A stretch of 44,787 nt of DNA from an uncultured Bacilli bacterium (GTDB taxonomy: Bacteria > Bacillota_I > Bacilli_A > RF39 > UBA660). The notes under the pieces are model-generated. The model was not told the origin of the DNA, made no database searches, and worked only from the letters and a program-made list of their open reading frames with translations. A program made the translations under genes and the position numbers. The stretch lies in NCBI GenBank assembly GCA_934141145.1, contig CAKPCA010000010.1:1-44787 (forward strand), given 5' to 3'. Shown piece after piece: positions 30,400-39,146 of this stretch; position 1 is the stretch's first letter; every line of letters starts with the position of its first letter.

Positions 30400-33214
30400 T
30401 TTTAAAGAAATAGAAGAAAAATGGCAAAATAAGTGGGAGAGTGAAGAAACTTTTAAAGTAACAGAAGATAAGAGCAAGAAAAAGTTTTATATGCTTGTTG
30501 AATTTCCATATCCATCAGGAGCAGGTTTACATGTTGGACACGCAAGATGTTTTACAGCAAGTGATGTACAAGCAAGATTTAAAAGAAGTAAAGGATTAAA
30601 TGTATTATTCCCATTTGGATTTGATTCATTTGGTAATCCAGCAGAGCAATATGCGATAAAAAATCATGAACATCCATCTATAATGACACATAAATGTATT
30701 AATGTATTTAGAAGTCAAGCAAAAAGCCTTGGACTTTCTGTAGATTGGTCAAGAGAAATAAGTACTTGTGAACCAGAATATTATAAGTGGACACAGTGGC
30801 AATTTATAAAATTCTTTAATGCAGGACTTGCATATAAAGATGAAAAAGAAATAAATTGGTGTCCTAAATGTAAAATGGGTCTTTCTAATGAAGATTCACA
30901 AGGTGGAAAATGTGTTAGATGTGATACACCTGTTGAGAAAAAATTAAAAAATCAATGGATGCTAAAAATGAAAGATTATTCTGAAAAATTAATTGATGGA
31001 CTTAAAGACACAGAAATACTAGATAAAGTAAAAACAGCTCAAATTAACTGGATAGGTAAATCAGTAGGAGCACATGTTGATTTTAATATAAAAGAAATAG
31101 ATGAAAAAATAACAGTATTTACAACAAGATGTGATACATTATTTGGCGCAACATTTATGGTAATTTCACCAGAACATCCAATACTTTCAAAATATGAAGA
31201 TAAAATAAATAATATTTCAGAAGTAAAAGAATATCAAAAAGAAGCAAGAAGTAAATCAGATATAGAAAGAACTGATATGACTAAAGAAAAAACTGGTGTA
31301 AAAATTGATGGATTAACAGCAGTTAACCCAATCAATAATAAAGAAATACCAATATATATTAGTGATTATGTTCTTATGGGTTATGGAACAGGCGCAATTA
31401 TGGCAGTCCCAGCACATGATACTAGAGATTATGAATTTGCTAAAAAATTTGGTATTGAAATTACTCAAGTTTTAGAAGAAGTAACAGGTAAACCTCATGA
31501 AAATGAAACTCATAAAGATAGTATTGTTGCAGTTGTATATGATGAAAAAAATGATAAATATTTAACAATAAATTGGAAAGATAAAGGTGGAAGATTATTT
31601 ATCGGTGGCACAAGAAAAAATAATGAAAGTGCATTGGATTGTGCAATTAGAGAAATAAGAGAAGAAACTGGTTATGATGATTTAGAATTTATAAAAGAAA
31701 CATTCAAAATTAATCATCATTATTATGCATTTAATAAAGACAAATATTTTGAAATAGAAAGTACAGGATTATTCTTTAAGTTAAATTCGGATAAGAGACA
31801 ATCACAAGAATTAGATGCTGATGAAGTATTTGATGTTGAATGGGTAACAAAAGACACTATATTAAATGAAGTAAAAGATGAGTTACATATTAATACATTT
31901 AATTATTGTATAAATGAAGATGCAATGACTGGTGATGGAGTACATATTAATTCTGGATTCCTTGATGGTCTTAATAAAGAAGAAGCATTAAATAAAATGT
32001 ACGAATATTTAGAAGAAAATAAAATAGGTTCTAAATTTACAAATTATAAACTTCAAGACTGGATATTTAGTAGACAAAGATTCTGGGGTGAACCAATTCC
32101 TATGGTACACTGTGAAAAATGTGGATGGGTACCAGTAGATGAAAAAGATTTACCAGTAGTTTTACCAAATGTTGAAAGCTATGAACCAACAAAAGATGGG
32201 GAAAGTCCATTATCACTTCTTGATGATTTTGTAAATACTACTTGCCCAAAATGTGGAGGACATGCTAAAAGAGAAACAGATACAATGCCAAACTGGGCAG
32301 GATCTTGTTGGTACTTCTTAAGATATATGGATGCGCATAATGATAAAGAATTTGTTTCAATGGATAAAATGGAATATTGGGGACAAGTTGATTTATATGA
32401 TGGAGGTATGGAACATGCAACAAGACATTTACTTTATGCAAGATTCTGGAATATATTCCTTCATGAACAAGGACTAGTACCTTATAGTGAACCATTTTAC
32501 AAAAGAATTGCTCATGGTATGATACTTGCGAGTGATGGAAGTAAAATGAGTAAAAGTAAAGGTAATGTTGTAAATCCAACTGAAATGGTTGAAAAGTATG
32601 GTGCAGATGCATTAAGACTTTATGAAATGTTTATAGGTGATTATTCAAAGGATGCAGCTTGGAATGAAGATTCACTTAATGGATGTGCTAAATTCCTAGA
32701 TAGAGTATATAATTTAGGTGAAACAATAATAGATGAAGATATTATTTCTAAAGAAAATGAAAAAATTATAAATAAAGGTATTAAAAAGGTTTCAGAAGAT
32801 ATTGAAAACTTAAAATATAATACAGCAGTTAGTACACTTATGACTATGTTAAATGAATTTAATGCAAATAAAAAGATTACTAAAAAAGAATATAGAATTT
32901 TCTTACAATTACTAAATCCATTTGCGCCTCATATAACAGAAGAATTAAATGAAAAATATAATTTAGGTGAAGAATTATCTAAATCATTATTAGAGGATTA
33001 CGATGAGAGTAAAATTATTGATGAAACATTTACAATGGTTGTACAAGTAAATGGTAAAGTAAGAGGTAAAATAGAAGTAAATGCTAATACTAGTGATGAT
33101 GAAATGAAAGATCTTGCTAAATCAATAGAAAATGTAAAAAATTATATTGATGGTAAAGAAATAGTAAAAGAAGTAATTGTTCCTAAAAAACTAGTAAGCA
33201 TTGTAGTTAAATAA
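30392..33214 (+). CDS. leuS: leucyl-tRNA synthetase with inserted Nudix domain
   Basis: A 940-residue class Ia synthetase. HIGH-type motif: YPSGAGLHVGHARCF (about 45), zinc knuckle CPKCKMGLSNEDSQ...CVRCD (about 158-180), KMSKS: DGSKMSKSKGN (about 715), and tRNA-binding WIFSRQRFWGEP. The CP1 editing domain has FTTRCDTLFGATF and VPAHDTRDYEFAKKFG. At about residue 365, after IEITQVLEE, about 140 residues are inserted that carry a perfect Nudix box, GTRKNNE(7)REIREETGY (about 405-427). Then TGDGVHINSGFLDGL resumes normal LeuRS. ATG 30392 gives the canonical N-terminus and an AAAGGAAG site. Confidence 0.95.
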   Translation: MYNFKEIEEKWQNKWESEETFKVTEDKSKKKFYMLVEFPYPSGAGLHVGHARCFTASDVQARFKRSKGLNVLFPFGFDSFGNPAEQYAIKNHEHPSIMTHKCINVFRSQAKSLGLSVDWSREISTCEPEYYKWTQWQFIKFFNAGLAYKDEKEINWCPKCKMGLSNEDSQGGKCVRCDTPVEKKLKNQWMLKMKDYSEKLIDGLKDTEILDKVKTAQINWIGKSVGAHVDFNIKEIDEKITVFTTRCDTLFGATFMVISPEHPILSKYEDKINNISEVKEYQKEARSKSDIERTDMTKEKTGVKIDGLTAVNPINNKEIPIYISDYVLMGYGTGAIMAVPAHDTRDYEFAKKFGIEITQVLEEVTGKPHENETHKDSIVAVVYDEKNDKYLTINWKDKGGRLFIGGTRKNNESALDCAIREIREETGYDDLEFIKETFKINHHYYAFNKDKYFEIESTGLFFKLNSDKRQSQELDADEVFDVEWVTKDTILNEVKDELHINTFNYCINEDAMTGDGVHINSGFLDGLNKEEALNKMYEYLEENKIGSKFTNYKLQDWIFSRQRFWGEPIPMVHCEKCGWVPVDEKDLPVVLPNVESYEPTKDGESPLSLLDDFVNTTCPKCGGHAKRETDTMPNWAGSCWYFLRYMDAHNDKEFVSMDKMEYWGQVDLYDGGMEHATRHLLYARFWNIFLHEQGLVPYSEPFYKRIAHGMILASDGSKMSKSKGNVVNPTEMVEKYGADALRLYEMFIGDYSKDAAWNEDSLNGCAKFLDRVYNLGETIIDEDIISKENEKIINKGIKKVSEDIENLKYNTAVSTLMTMLNEFNANKKITKKEYRIFLQLLNPFAPHITEELNEKYNLGEELSKSLLEDYDESKIIDETFTMVVQVNGKVRGKIEVNANTSDDEMKDLAKSIENVKNYIDGKEIVKEVIVPKKLVSIVVK

Positions 33215-33242
33215 ACGTCTGATAAATTCAGATGTTTTTTAT
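33215..33242 (+). terminator. Rho-independent terminator after leuS
   Basis: ACGTCTGA (33215-33222) pairs with TCAGATGT (33228-33235), with one G-T pair, a loop TAAAT and a run of six T's. Confidence 0.85.
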
Positions 33243-33304
33243 AAAAAAATAAAAGTATAGTTTTAACAAATTATGTTATAATAAAAATTGTAAGGAGACT
33301 AATT

Positions 33305-33919
33305 ATGAATAGAGATTTTATTAATGAAATGAACTTAGAAGAAGTAAAAAAATATGAAAGACCATTTGTAATAACCTTTGTGGCATTACCTGGCTCAGGA
33401 AAAACAGAAATAGCTAGAGAGTTATCAAAAAAATTAAAAATATATTTATTAGCTAATGATTATATTAGAAATTATTATTATCAATTTACAAAGGATTATA
33501 GTGAAGAAAAAAGAACTACAATAGAAAATAAAGTAAAAGAAATTCAACTTGAAAGAATTAAAAAATTAGTTGATAACAAAGTTTCATTTATATTAGATGA
33601 ATGCTTTAATGATGAAGAAAGTTATGATAAATTAAGAAAAAATATAGGTGATGAATATAAAATTTATAAGATTAAAATTAACAGTGATGATGAGTTAAAT
33701 ATAAAAAATATTAGTAATATAAATATGGATTATGATTATGTTTTTGATGGAGTAATTGGTGATAATGTTGAATACTTAAGTTCATTTCCAAGCGAAGTTT
33801 ATTACCAAATTAAGGAAAGAAAACAAGTATTAATTTCTGATGATGATGTTGATTTTGTTGTTAATAATATTTCAGATATAAAAAAATTAGAAAAAATTTT
33901 GATTAATTTAATAGATTAA
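33305..33919 (+). CDS. P-loop NTPase/kinase-like protein
   Basis: A 204-residue protein with Walker A FVALPGSGKTEIA (about 28-40), a lid or base-binding stretch LLANDYIRNYYYQF, and SFILDECFND as Walker B-like. The layout matches small-molecule kinase-like AAA_33 or zeta-toxin-like proteins. No toxin-specific partner gene is adjacent. The substrate is unknown. Confidence 0.65.
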   Translation: MNRDFINEMNLEEVKKYERPFVITFVALPGSGKTEIARELSKKLKIYLLANDYIRNYYYQFTKDYSEEKRTTIENKVKEIQLERIKKLVDNKVSFILDECFNDEESYDKLRKNIGDEYKIYKIKINSDDELNIKNISNINMDYDYVFDGVIGDNVEYLSSFPSEVYYQIKERKQVLISDDDVDFVVNNISDIKKLEKILINLID

Positions 33920-33959
33920 ATATGATAAAAAATTTATTCTAAGAATTTAACAAAAAAAC

Positions 33960-33988
33960 TTACACAAAAAAATTTTTTGTGTTATAAT
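33960..33988 (+). promoter_or_regulatory. promoter with embedded palindrome for the MATE gene
   Basis: TTACAC (33960-33965), a 17-bp spacer and a consensus TATAAT (33983-33988). Between them lies a perfect inverted repeat, ACACAAAAAA-A-TTTTTTGTGT, spanning -35 to -10 and so a possible operator. Confidence 0.7.
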
Positions 33989-33995
33989 TACTCAC

Positions 33996-34050
33996 GGCTG
34001 AGCAGTTAAAACGTAAGTCCAGGCTTTTGGATTTACGTTATTTTTTGCTC
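33996..34050 (+). promoter_or_regulatory. attenuator-like leader of the MATE gene
   Basis: The stem 34010-34020 pairs with 34029-34039 (11 bp, one G-U pair; loop AGGCTTTT), followed by ATTTTTT, a terminator placed between promoter and start codon. An outer pairing GAGCA (34000-34004) with TGCTC (34046-34050) could compete or enclose it. This looks like a transcription attenuator or a small riboswitch; the ligand is unknown. Confidence 0.6.
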
Positions 34051-34069
34051 AAAAAAGGAAGGAGTTTTT

Positions 34070-36055
34070 ATGAAAAAAGAGTTAGATTTAGGAAAAGAAA
34101 AAATAGGAAAATTACTTTTAGCATTTTCAGTACCTTGTATTATAAGTATGATTATAAATTCAATTTATAATATAGTTGATCAAATATTTATTGGTAAAGG
34201 TGTTGGAATAATAGGAAATGCCGCAACAAATGTTATATTTCCTATTGTAATAATATGTAATGCATTAGCAGGTTTAGTAGGTAATGGTGCTGCTGCAAAT
34301 CTTAGTTTAAGACTAGGAGAAGGTAAAAAAGATGAGGCTAAAAAAAGTATTGGCTCATCTATAACATTACTTTTTATAATATCAATATTAGTAGTAATTA
34401 TATTTGAGTTATTACTTCCAAATCTAGTATATGTTTTTGGATGCACTAAAAATGTTTATTCATCTGCAATGACATATGGAAGAATAATTGTATTTGGTTC
34501 ATTTTTTATGATTGTTTATTCAGGATTATCTCAAGTAATTAGAGCAGATGGTTCACCAAAATATTCAATGATTTGTTTACTTGTAGGAGCAATTTTAAAT
34601 ATTATATTAGATCCAATATTTATATTTACATTTAATATGGGTGTTGCAGGAGGTGCTATAGCAACTGTAATAGGACAAATAGTATCATTTGTAATAGCAA
34701 TCTTCTATATTTCAAAAATAAAAAGTGTAAAATTATCTAAAGAAGATTTTAAAGTAGGAAAACATACATTAAAAACATTATCACTTGGGTTATCTTCATT
34801 TATAACTCAAATGACAGTACTTGCACTTTTTGTAGTTATGAATAATATAATGAATAAGTATGCATTAACTAGTAAATTTGGAGAAGATATTCCACTTTCT
34901 GTATATGGTGTAATATCTAAAATAAATAGTTTATATGTATCACTCATATTAGGTCTTGCAATAGGTGCACAACCAATAATAGGATTTAACTATGGTGCTG
35001 GTAACTATAAAAGAGTAAAAGAAACATTAAGAAAAGTAATGATTACTGGATTTATTATAGGTATAATATTCAATTTATGTATATATATTTTCCCAGAAAA
35101 GATAGTATCGATATTTATAAATAAATCATCAGATGATTATAAATTGTTTATGGAGTTTGCAATTGACTTCTGCAGAATATTCTTATTAGTATGTGCACTT
35201 AATTCATTTGAAATGTGTTCATCAATAACTATTCAATCATTAGGTAATGTAAAGAAAGCAACAATGGTTTCTTTTGCAAGACAAATAATATTATTTATTC
35301 CAATAGCGCTTATACTATGTCAATTTTATGGACTTTATGGTGCGTTATATGCAGGTCCAATCGCAGATACAATATGTTTTATATTTGTAATATTTGTATT
35401 TACTTCAGAATATAAGAAAATTACAAAACTAGAAAATATGACACAAAAAAATGAAATAATATATAATAATGAAAATTTAAAACCAGTTTTAAACAAAAGG
35501 GTAGTAGTCGCAATATCAAGAGAATATGGTAGTGGAGGAAGATATGTTGGTGAAATAATTTCTAAAAAATTAGGTATTAAATTTTATGATAAAGCATTTA
35601 TTAGTGAAGTAAATAAAGAAACAGGTTTATCAGAAGAATTTATTAAAGAAAATGAACAAAAGCATAGAGTACTTGGAAGTTTTGAATATAACAATGATGA
35701 CAAATTATTTATCGCAGAAGAAAAAGTAATAAAAAATATATCAAAAGAGTCATGTGTAATTGTTGGTAGATGTGCGTCATATGTATTAAAAGATAATAAA
35801 GATACAGTTAAAATATTCTTATATAGTAGTGAAGAAGATAAAATTAAAAGGGCAATAAAGTACTATAATATTCCTAAAAATAAAGCTAAAAAAGAAATAG
35901 AAAAAATAAATAAAATGAGAGATAAACATTATAGTTATTATACAGGTTCTTCACTATATAATCCATCTAATTATGATTTAATGATTAATGTTGATTCGTT
36001 AGGTGTAGAAGGTACTTCAGACTATATAATAGAGTACATTAAAAAGCATTATTAA
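34070..36055 (+). CDS. MATE transporter fused to cytidylate-kinase-like domain
   Basis: A 661-residue protein. Residues 1-455 are a 12-helix MATE transporter (SVPCIISMIINSIYNIVDQI, QPIIGFNYGAGNYKRVKE), which exports cationic or drug substrates with Na+ or H+ exchange. A linker then leads to a cytidylate-kinase-like P-loop domain (about 472-661), with VVVAISREYGSGGRYVGE and CVIVGRCASYVL. Such tails occur on some bacterial MATE proteins but their activity is not established. It could phosphorylate the exported compound or regulate transport. GGAAGGAG precedes the ATG. Confidence 0.88.
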   Translation: MKKELDLGKEKIGKLLLAFSVPCIISMIINSIYNIVDQIFIGKGVGIIGNAATNVIFPIVIICNALAGLVGNGAAANLSLRLGEGKKDEAKKSIGSSITLLFIISILVVIIFELLLPNLVYVFGCTKNVYSSAMTYGRIIVFGSFFMIVYSGLSQVIRADGSPKYSMICLLVGAILNIILDPIFIFTFNMGVAGGAIATVIGQIVSFVIAIFYISKIKSVKLSKEDFKVGKHTLKTLSLGLSSFITQMTVLALFVVMNNIMNKYALTSKFGEDIPLSVYGVISKINSLYVSLILGLAIGAQPIIGFNYGAGNYKRVKETLRKVMITGFIIGIIFNLCIYIFPEKIVSIFINKSSDDYKLFMEFAIDFCRIFLLVCALNSFEMCSSITIQSLGNVKKATMVSFARQIILFIPIALILCQFYGLYGALYAGPIADTICFIFVIFVFTSEYKKITKLENMTQKNEIIYNNENLKPVLNKRVVVAISREYGSGGRYVGEIISKKLGIKFYDKAFISEVNKETGLSEEFIKENEQKHRVLGSFEYNNDDKLFIAEEKVIKNISKESCVIVGRCASYVLKDNKDTVKIFLYSSEEDKIKRAIKYYNIPKNKAKKEIEKINKMRDKHYSYYTGSSLYNPSNYDLMINVDSLGVEGTSDYIIEYIKKHY

Positions 36056-36067
36056 TGCTTTTTTTGA
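36042..36067 (+). terminator. Rho-independent terminator
   Basis: AAAAGCATT (36042-36050) pairs with AATGCTTTT (36054-36062) and continues in T's. It overlaps the end of the MATE gene. Confidence 0.8.
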
Positions 36068-36121
36068 CTTTTTCTAATTAAAAATATATAATAGCTTCAA
36101 ATTTGTTTAGGGGTAATTGGT

Positions 36122-37795
36122 ATGAATGAATTAGTAGAAGAATTATTTAAAAAATATAATAAATATGGTATAGAAAAATTAGAAATAGAAAATACAATAA
36201 AAAGATTTTTAAATATATATGATACAGTTACATTTGATAGAGTTTCACTTGCATTAAATATAAAGATAATTAATAGAATGAAAAAGGAAAATTCTACTAG
36301 TTTAAATAATGTAAAAGAATATAATTCATATATAAAAGTATGTATTAGAAAAAATAAAGAATTAAAAGAATTGTTAGATGAAAAATATAATATGGATATA
36401 AGATTAGTATCATCTGAAATATATAATTTAGCCATACAAAGTTTACCAGACAAATATGATTACAGTGTTCAAATTTATGAAAATATATTAATAAAAGTTA
36501 ATTACATAATTAAAAATAAATTAGATACAGTAATCGAATTACTACAATCAAAAAAATATGATATATCATTTTTGAATGACTATGTTATTCAAAATAGAAT
36601 AAATATTACTAATTTTGCAAAAGTATTAGATATTAATTGCTCAAATTTTAGAGTTTTCTTAATTGGTAAAGGTAGAATTGATGCAAATACACTCATTAAA
36701 TTATTAGATTTATTTAATGTAAAAAGTTATGAAGAATTAAAAGATAAAGCACTTAATCATGAATTAGATGTTCCAGATATATTATTTTGTAGCTTATATG
36801 ATATTACATTTTTAAGAAAGTTTATAGACAATAATAAAATTGATGTAAGATTACTTAATGAAAAACTTAAAATAAAACAACAAAGATTAACTGATTATTT
36901 AGGTGGTAAAAATAGGGCATCTAAAGAAGTATTAGATAAATTATTAGAAATATTTAATGTTAAAGACTATAAAGAATTAAAAGAAAAATCCATGAATAAT
37001 ACTCTTGAAATTCCAGAATGTTTGTGTAATATTAAATACGATATAACCTTTTTAAATGATTATATTAAACATAATGGTATAAGTACCAGAAAGTTAGCAG
37101 ATGAATTATCAATTACTTTGGCAGCAATGCACAACTATCTATTAGGAAGAAGTAATACTCCTAAAGAAGTATTAGATAAATTATTAGAAATATTTGCTGT
37201 AAAAAGTTATGAAGAATTAAAAGAAAAATCTATAAATAATACTCTTAAAATTCCAGAAAGTTTGTGTAACATTAAATATAATATAACCTTTTTAAATGAT
37301 TATATTAAATATCATGGTATAGACTATAAGAAATTAGCAGATAAATTATCAGTTTCTTTGGCTACAATTTACAACTATTTATCTGGAAGATGTAATATAT
37401 CAAAAGATGTGCTTGATAAGTTATTAGAAATATTTGATGTAAAAGATTATGAAGAATTTGCTAGAAAAGTTAATAAAAATGAACTACAGATACCTGAATG
37501 CTTAATAAAGAAAGAAGATAAGATATATGACATTCAAAAAGGTGTAAATGCAGAAGTTTTATTAAAGTTAATTGATATAGAGAATATATCTAAACAAGAT
37601 TATTTTATAATTTTATTACTTTTTGGAGGTATGGATAATAAATATTATAGTGTAGAAAATATATCTAGTTTTTTAAAAACTGATAAGAAACATGTATTAT
37701 CCATATTAAAAAAATGTTCTAAAATTTATATTAATGCATTTAATGATGAATTAGAAGAAAGCAAAATAAAATTGTTACAAAATGATAAAAAATAA
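36122..37795 (+). CDS. protein with four tandem 80-residue HTH-like repeats
   Basis: A 557-residue protein. After a 145-residue helical N-terminal region come four repeats of about 80 residues (about 147-466). Each has the plan Y(D/N)I(T/S)FL(N/R)-helix-LAD.L.(I/V)S-helix-LG..N-.KEVLDKLLEIF.VK.YEELK...L.IPE. The first part of each unit resembles an XRE-type helix-turn-helix. The C-terminal 75 residues (SKQDYFIILLLFGGMDN, YSVENISSFLKTD, KHVLSILKKCSK) resemble sigma-70 region 4. The set suggests a DNA-binding regulator. No family name recognised. Confidence 0.65.
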   Translation: MNELVEELFKKYNKYGIEKLEIENTIKRFLNIYDTVTFDRVSLALNIKIINRMKKENSTSLNNVKEYNSYIKVCIRKNKELKELLDEKYNMDIRLVSSEIYNLAIQSLPDKYDYSVQIYENILIKVNYIIKNKLDTVIELLQSKKYDISFLNDYVIQNRINITNFAKVLDINCSNFRVFLIGKGRIDANTLIKLLDLFNVKSYEELKDKALNHELDVPDILFCSLYDITFLRKFIDNNKIDVRLLNEKLKIKQQRLTDYLGGKNRASKEVLDKLLEIFNVKDYKELKEKSMNNTLEIPECLCNIKYDITFLNDYIKHNGISTRKLADELSITLAAMHNYLLGRSNTPKEVLDKLLEIFAVKSYEELKEKSINNTLKIPESLCNIKYNITFLNDYIKYHGIDYKKLADKLSVSLATIYNYLSGRCNISKDVLDKLLEIFDVKDYEEFARKVNKNELQIPECLIKKEDKIYDIQKGVNAEVLLKLIDIENISKQDYFIILLLFGGMDNKYYSVENISSFLKTDKKHVLSILKKCSKIYINAFNDELEESKIKLLQNDKK

Positions 37796-37861
37796 AAAAT
37801 GAATAAAATATCGCTTGACAAAATATAATAGTAATGATATTATTGTTTATGTCAGCGAACT

Positions 37862-37938
37862 GCTCGATTAGCTCAGTTGGTAGTAGCATTTGACTGTTAA
37901 TCAAAGGGTCGTAGGTTCGAGTCCTACATCGAGCGCCA
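37862..37938 (+). tRNA. tRNA-Asn (anticodon GTT), CCA encoded
   Basis: The acceptor GCTCGAT (37862-37868) pairs with ATCGAGC (37928-37934), discriminator G, then CCA. The anticodon stem TTTGA/TCAAA has loop CTGTTAA, giving GTT (asparagine). The T arm is GTAGG-TTCGAGT-CCTAC. The D stem pairs GCT with AGC only, so it is one pair shorter than usual. Confidence 0.92.
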
Positions 37939-37953
37939 TTTAGTAAATAAAAG

Positions 37954-37977
37954 CAATCATTAACGATTGTTTTTTTT
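37954..37977 (+). terminator. terminator after tRNA-Asn
   Basis: CAATC (37954-37958) pairs with GATTG (37965-37969), followed by eight T's. It overlaps the end of the convergent gene. Confidence 0.6.
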
Positions 37978-38541
37978 CTTATTATAAATTCTTTTCTTCC
38001 AAAATTTATTACAAATAAAACAAAATAATCTTTTAGTAAATACTTTTATATTAGTACTTAATTCTATACTTTTCTTATTATTAATTGCTTTACTAAATTT
38101 TTTAATTTTCAAAAAGAAATTAATACATAATAATTTTAATAATTTATTTTTTTTACATATACCAATTACTTCTCCAGAACCAATACTTATATATCCTTTA
38201 AAATTACCTGATTTTTTATTTATATAATTATTCATGTATTTTATTGATAAGTCGTTATGTTTACTTTCTAAGAAACCACAATTAACAATTAAATAAATAT
38301 TTTTATTTTTAAAATTACCATTATATTTTTCAATAAAATCTATTAATTTAGATGGTATTATATCTACATATGTAGGAAATACAAATATTATGGTATCAGA
38401 CAGTAAAATATTTTTTTTGATAGTACTATAATCATCTTTATATATATAATTTATTATTTTTTTATCAATATTTAATAAATTTATAAAATAATCAGAATTA
38501 CTTGATTTCAACTTTGGACTTGAATTAATAAATAATGTCAT
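37960..38541 (-). CDS. flavodoxin-fold oxidoreductase-like protein A
   Basis: A 193-residue protein with the layout of NAD(P)H-dependent FMN reductases: LFINSSPKLKSSNSDYFINL at the start (phosphate loop), DTIIFVFPTYVDIIPSKLIDF in the middle and a basic C-terminal tail (KRLFCFICNKFWKKR). Divergent sequence, so FMN binding is likely but unproven. It overlaps the preceding gene by 17 bp, indicating an operon of two flavodoxin-like proteins on the minus strand. Confidence 0.65.
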   Translation of the reverse strand: MTLFINSSPKLKSSNSDYFINLLNIDKKIINYIYKDDYSTIKKNILLSDTIIFVFPTYVDIIPSKLIDFIEKYNGNFKNKNIYLIVNCGFLESKHNDLSIKYMNNYINKKSGNFKGYISIGSGEVIGICKKNKLLKLLCINFFLKIKKFSKAINNKKSIELSTNIKVFTKRLFCFICNKFWKKRIYNKKKNNR

Positions 38542-39007
38542 TTATTTTACTCCTTACTTCATTTATATCTTTAAAGTAATATATTTTATAATTATTATAA
38601 TTAAAATTAAGCTTATTTCTTTCAAGTAATTCTTTGTTTAAATTTTTATCTATATTACTTACCTTACCATAAAAAATAACTATTAAATTAGGTTTATTAT
38701 TATTTCTCATTTTATGATGTATTTCGTTATTTCTAATAGTAAAGTAAGGATACACATATCCTATATTTCTTTCTAGGACTTTCTTAACTTTACTACTAAA
38801 TGATCCATAAACATTTTTACTTATAATAATTATTTCTTTTGCATCTAAAAAATATTTGGATGTGTTTTTACATTTATCACTAAATATACATTTCATAGGT
38901 GTATTAACCCAACAATTAAAGCACCCTTTACAATAATTTATATTATTGTTTAAAGTTATACATTTTTTTAAATTTAAATTTTCAATATCACTAATAACTA
39001 ACTTCAT
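38525..39007 (-). CDS. flavodoxin-fold oxidoreductase-like protein B
   Basis: A 160-residue protein resembling the flavodoxin-family iron-sulfur flavoproteins. It has a cysteine cluster YCKGCFNCWVNTPMKCIFSDKC (about residues 27-48) and AKEIIIISKNVYGSFSSKVKKVLER, which fits the FMN loop with the usual YxxxSxxxK pattern. The Cys spacing CxxCxxC...C could bind metal or a cluster. It is divergently transcribed from the ligase gene at 39147. Confidence 0.7.
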   Translation of the reverse strand: MKLVISDIENLNLKKCITLNNNINYCKGCFNCWVNTPMKCIFSDKCKNTSKYFLDAKEIIIISKNVYGSFSSKVKKVLERNIGYVYPYFTIRNNEIHHKMRNNNKPNLIVIFYGKVSNIDKNLNKELLERNKLNFNYNNYKIYYFKDINEVRSKINDIIY

Positions 39008-39026
39008 AGTAAAATATATGAAAAAT

Positions 39027-39055
39027 TTGACAAAAAATGCAATTTAATATATATT
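39027..39055 (+). promoter_or_regulatory. promoter of the AMP-ligase gene
   Basis: A consensus TTGACA (39027-39032), a 17-bp spacer and TATATT (39050-39055). It is among the best sigma-A promoters in the window. Confidence 0.75.
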
Positions 39056-39082
39056 ATTGTGCTATAAAGAGGAGTAAATCTA

Positions 39083-39133
39083 TTGACAATTAAGTGTAAA
39101 AAAGATATATTGAATATAGTAGATTTATGGTAG
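39083..39133 (+). CDS. possible 16-codon leader peptide
   Basis: GAGGAG (39069-39074) precedes a TTG start; the frame reads MTIKCKKDILNIVDLW and stops at TAG, 13 bp before the ligase ATG and just ahead of its GGGGGA site. It could couple or attenuate translation of the ligase. The start is non-ATG and the frame short, so the call is tentative. Confidence 0.35.
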   Translation: MTIKCKKDILNIVDLW

Positions 39134-39146
39134 GGGGAATGTAAAA

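Noticed and set aside
33305..33919. Zeta toxin
   Set aside because: The Walker A and kinase-like layout fit, but there is no epsilon-type antitoxin neighbour and no zeta-specific motif, so it is left as a P-loop protein.
33960..34050. Definite guanidine-IV (mepA) riboswitch
   Set aside because: The context (MATE gene, terminator in the leader) fits, but I cannot verify the conserved loop sequences, so only an attenuator is claimed.
36122..37795. Sigma factor
   Set aside because: Only the last 75 residues resemble region 4; no region 2 with a -10-recognition helix is visible, so calling it a sigma factor would overreach.
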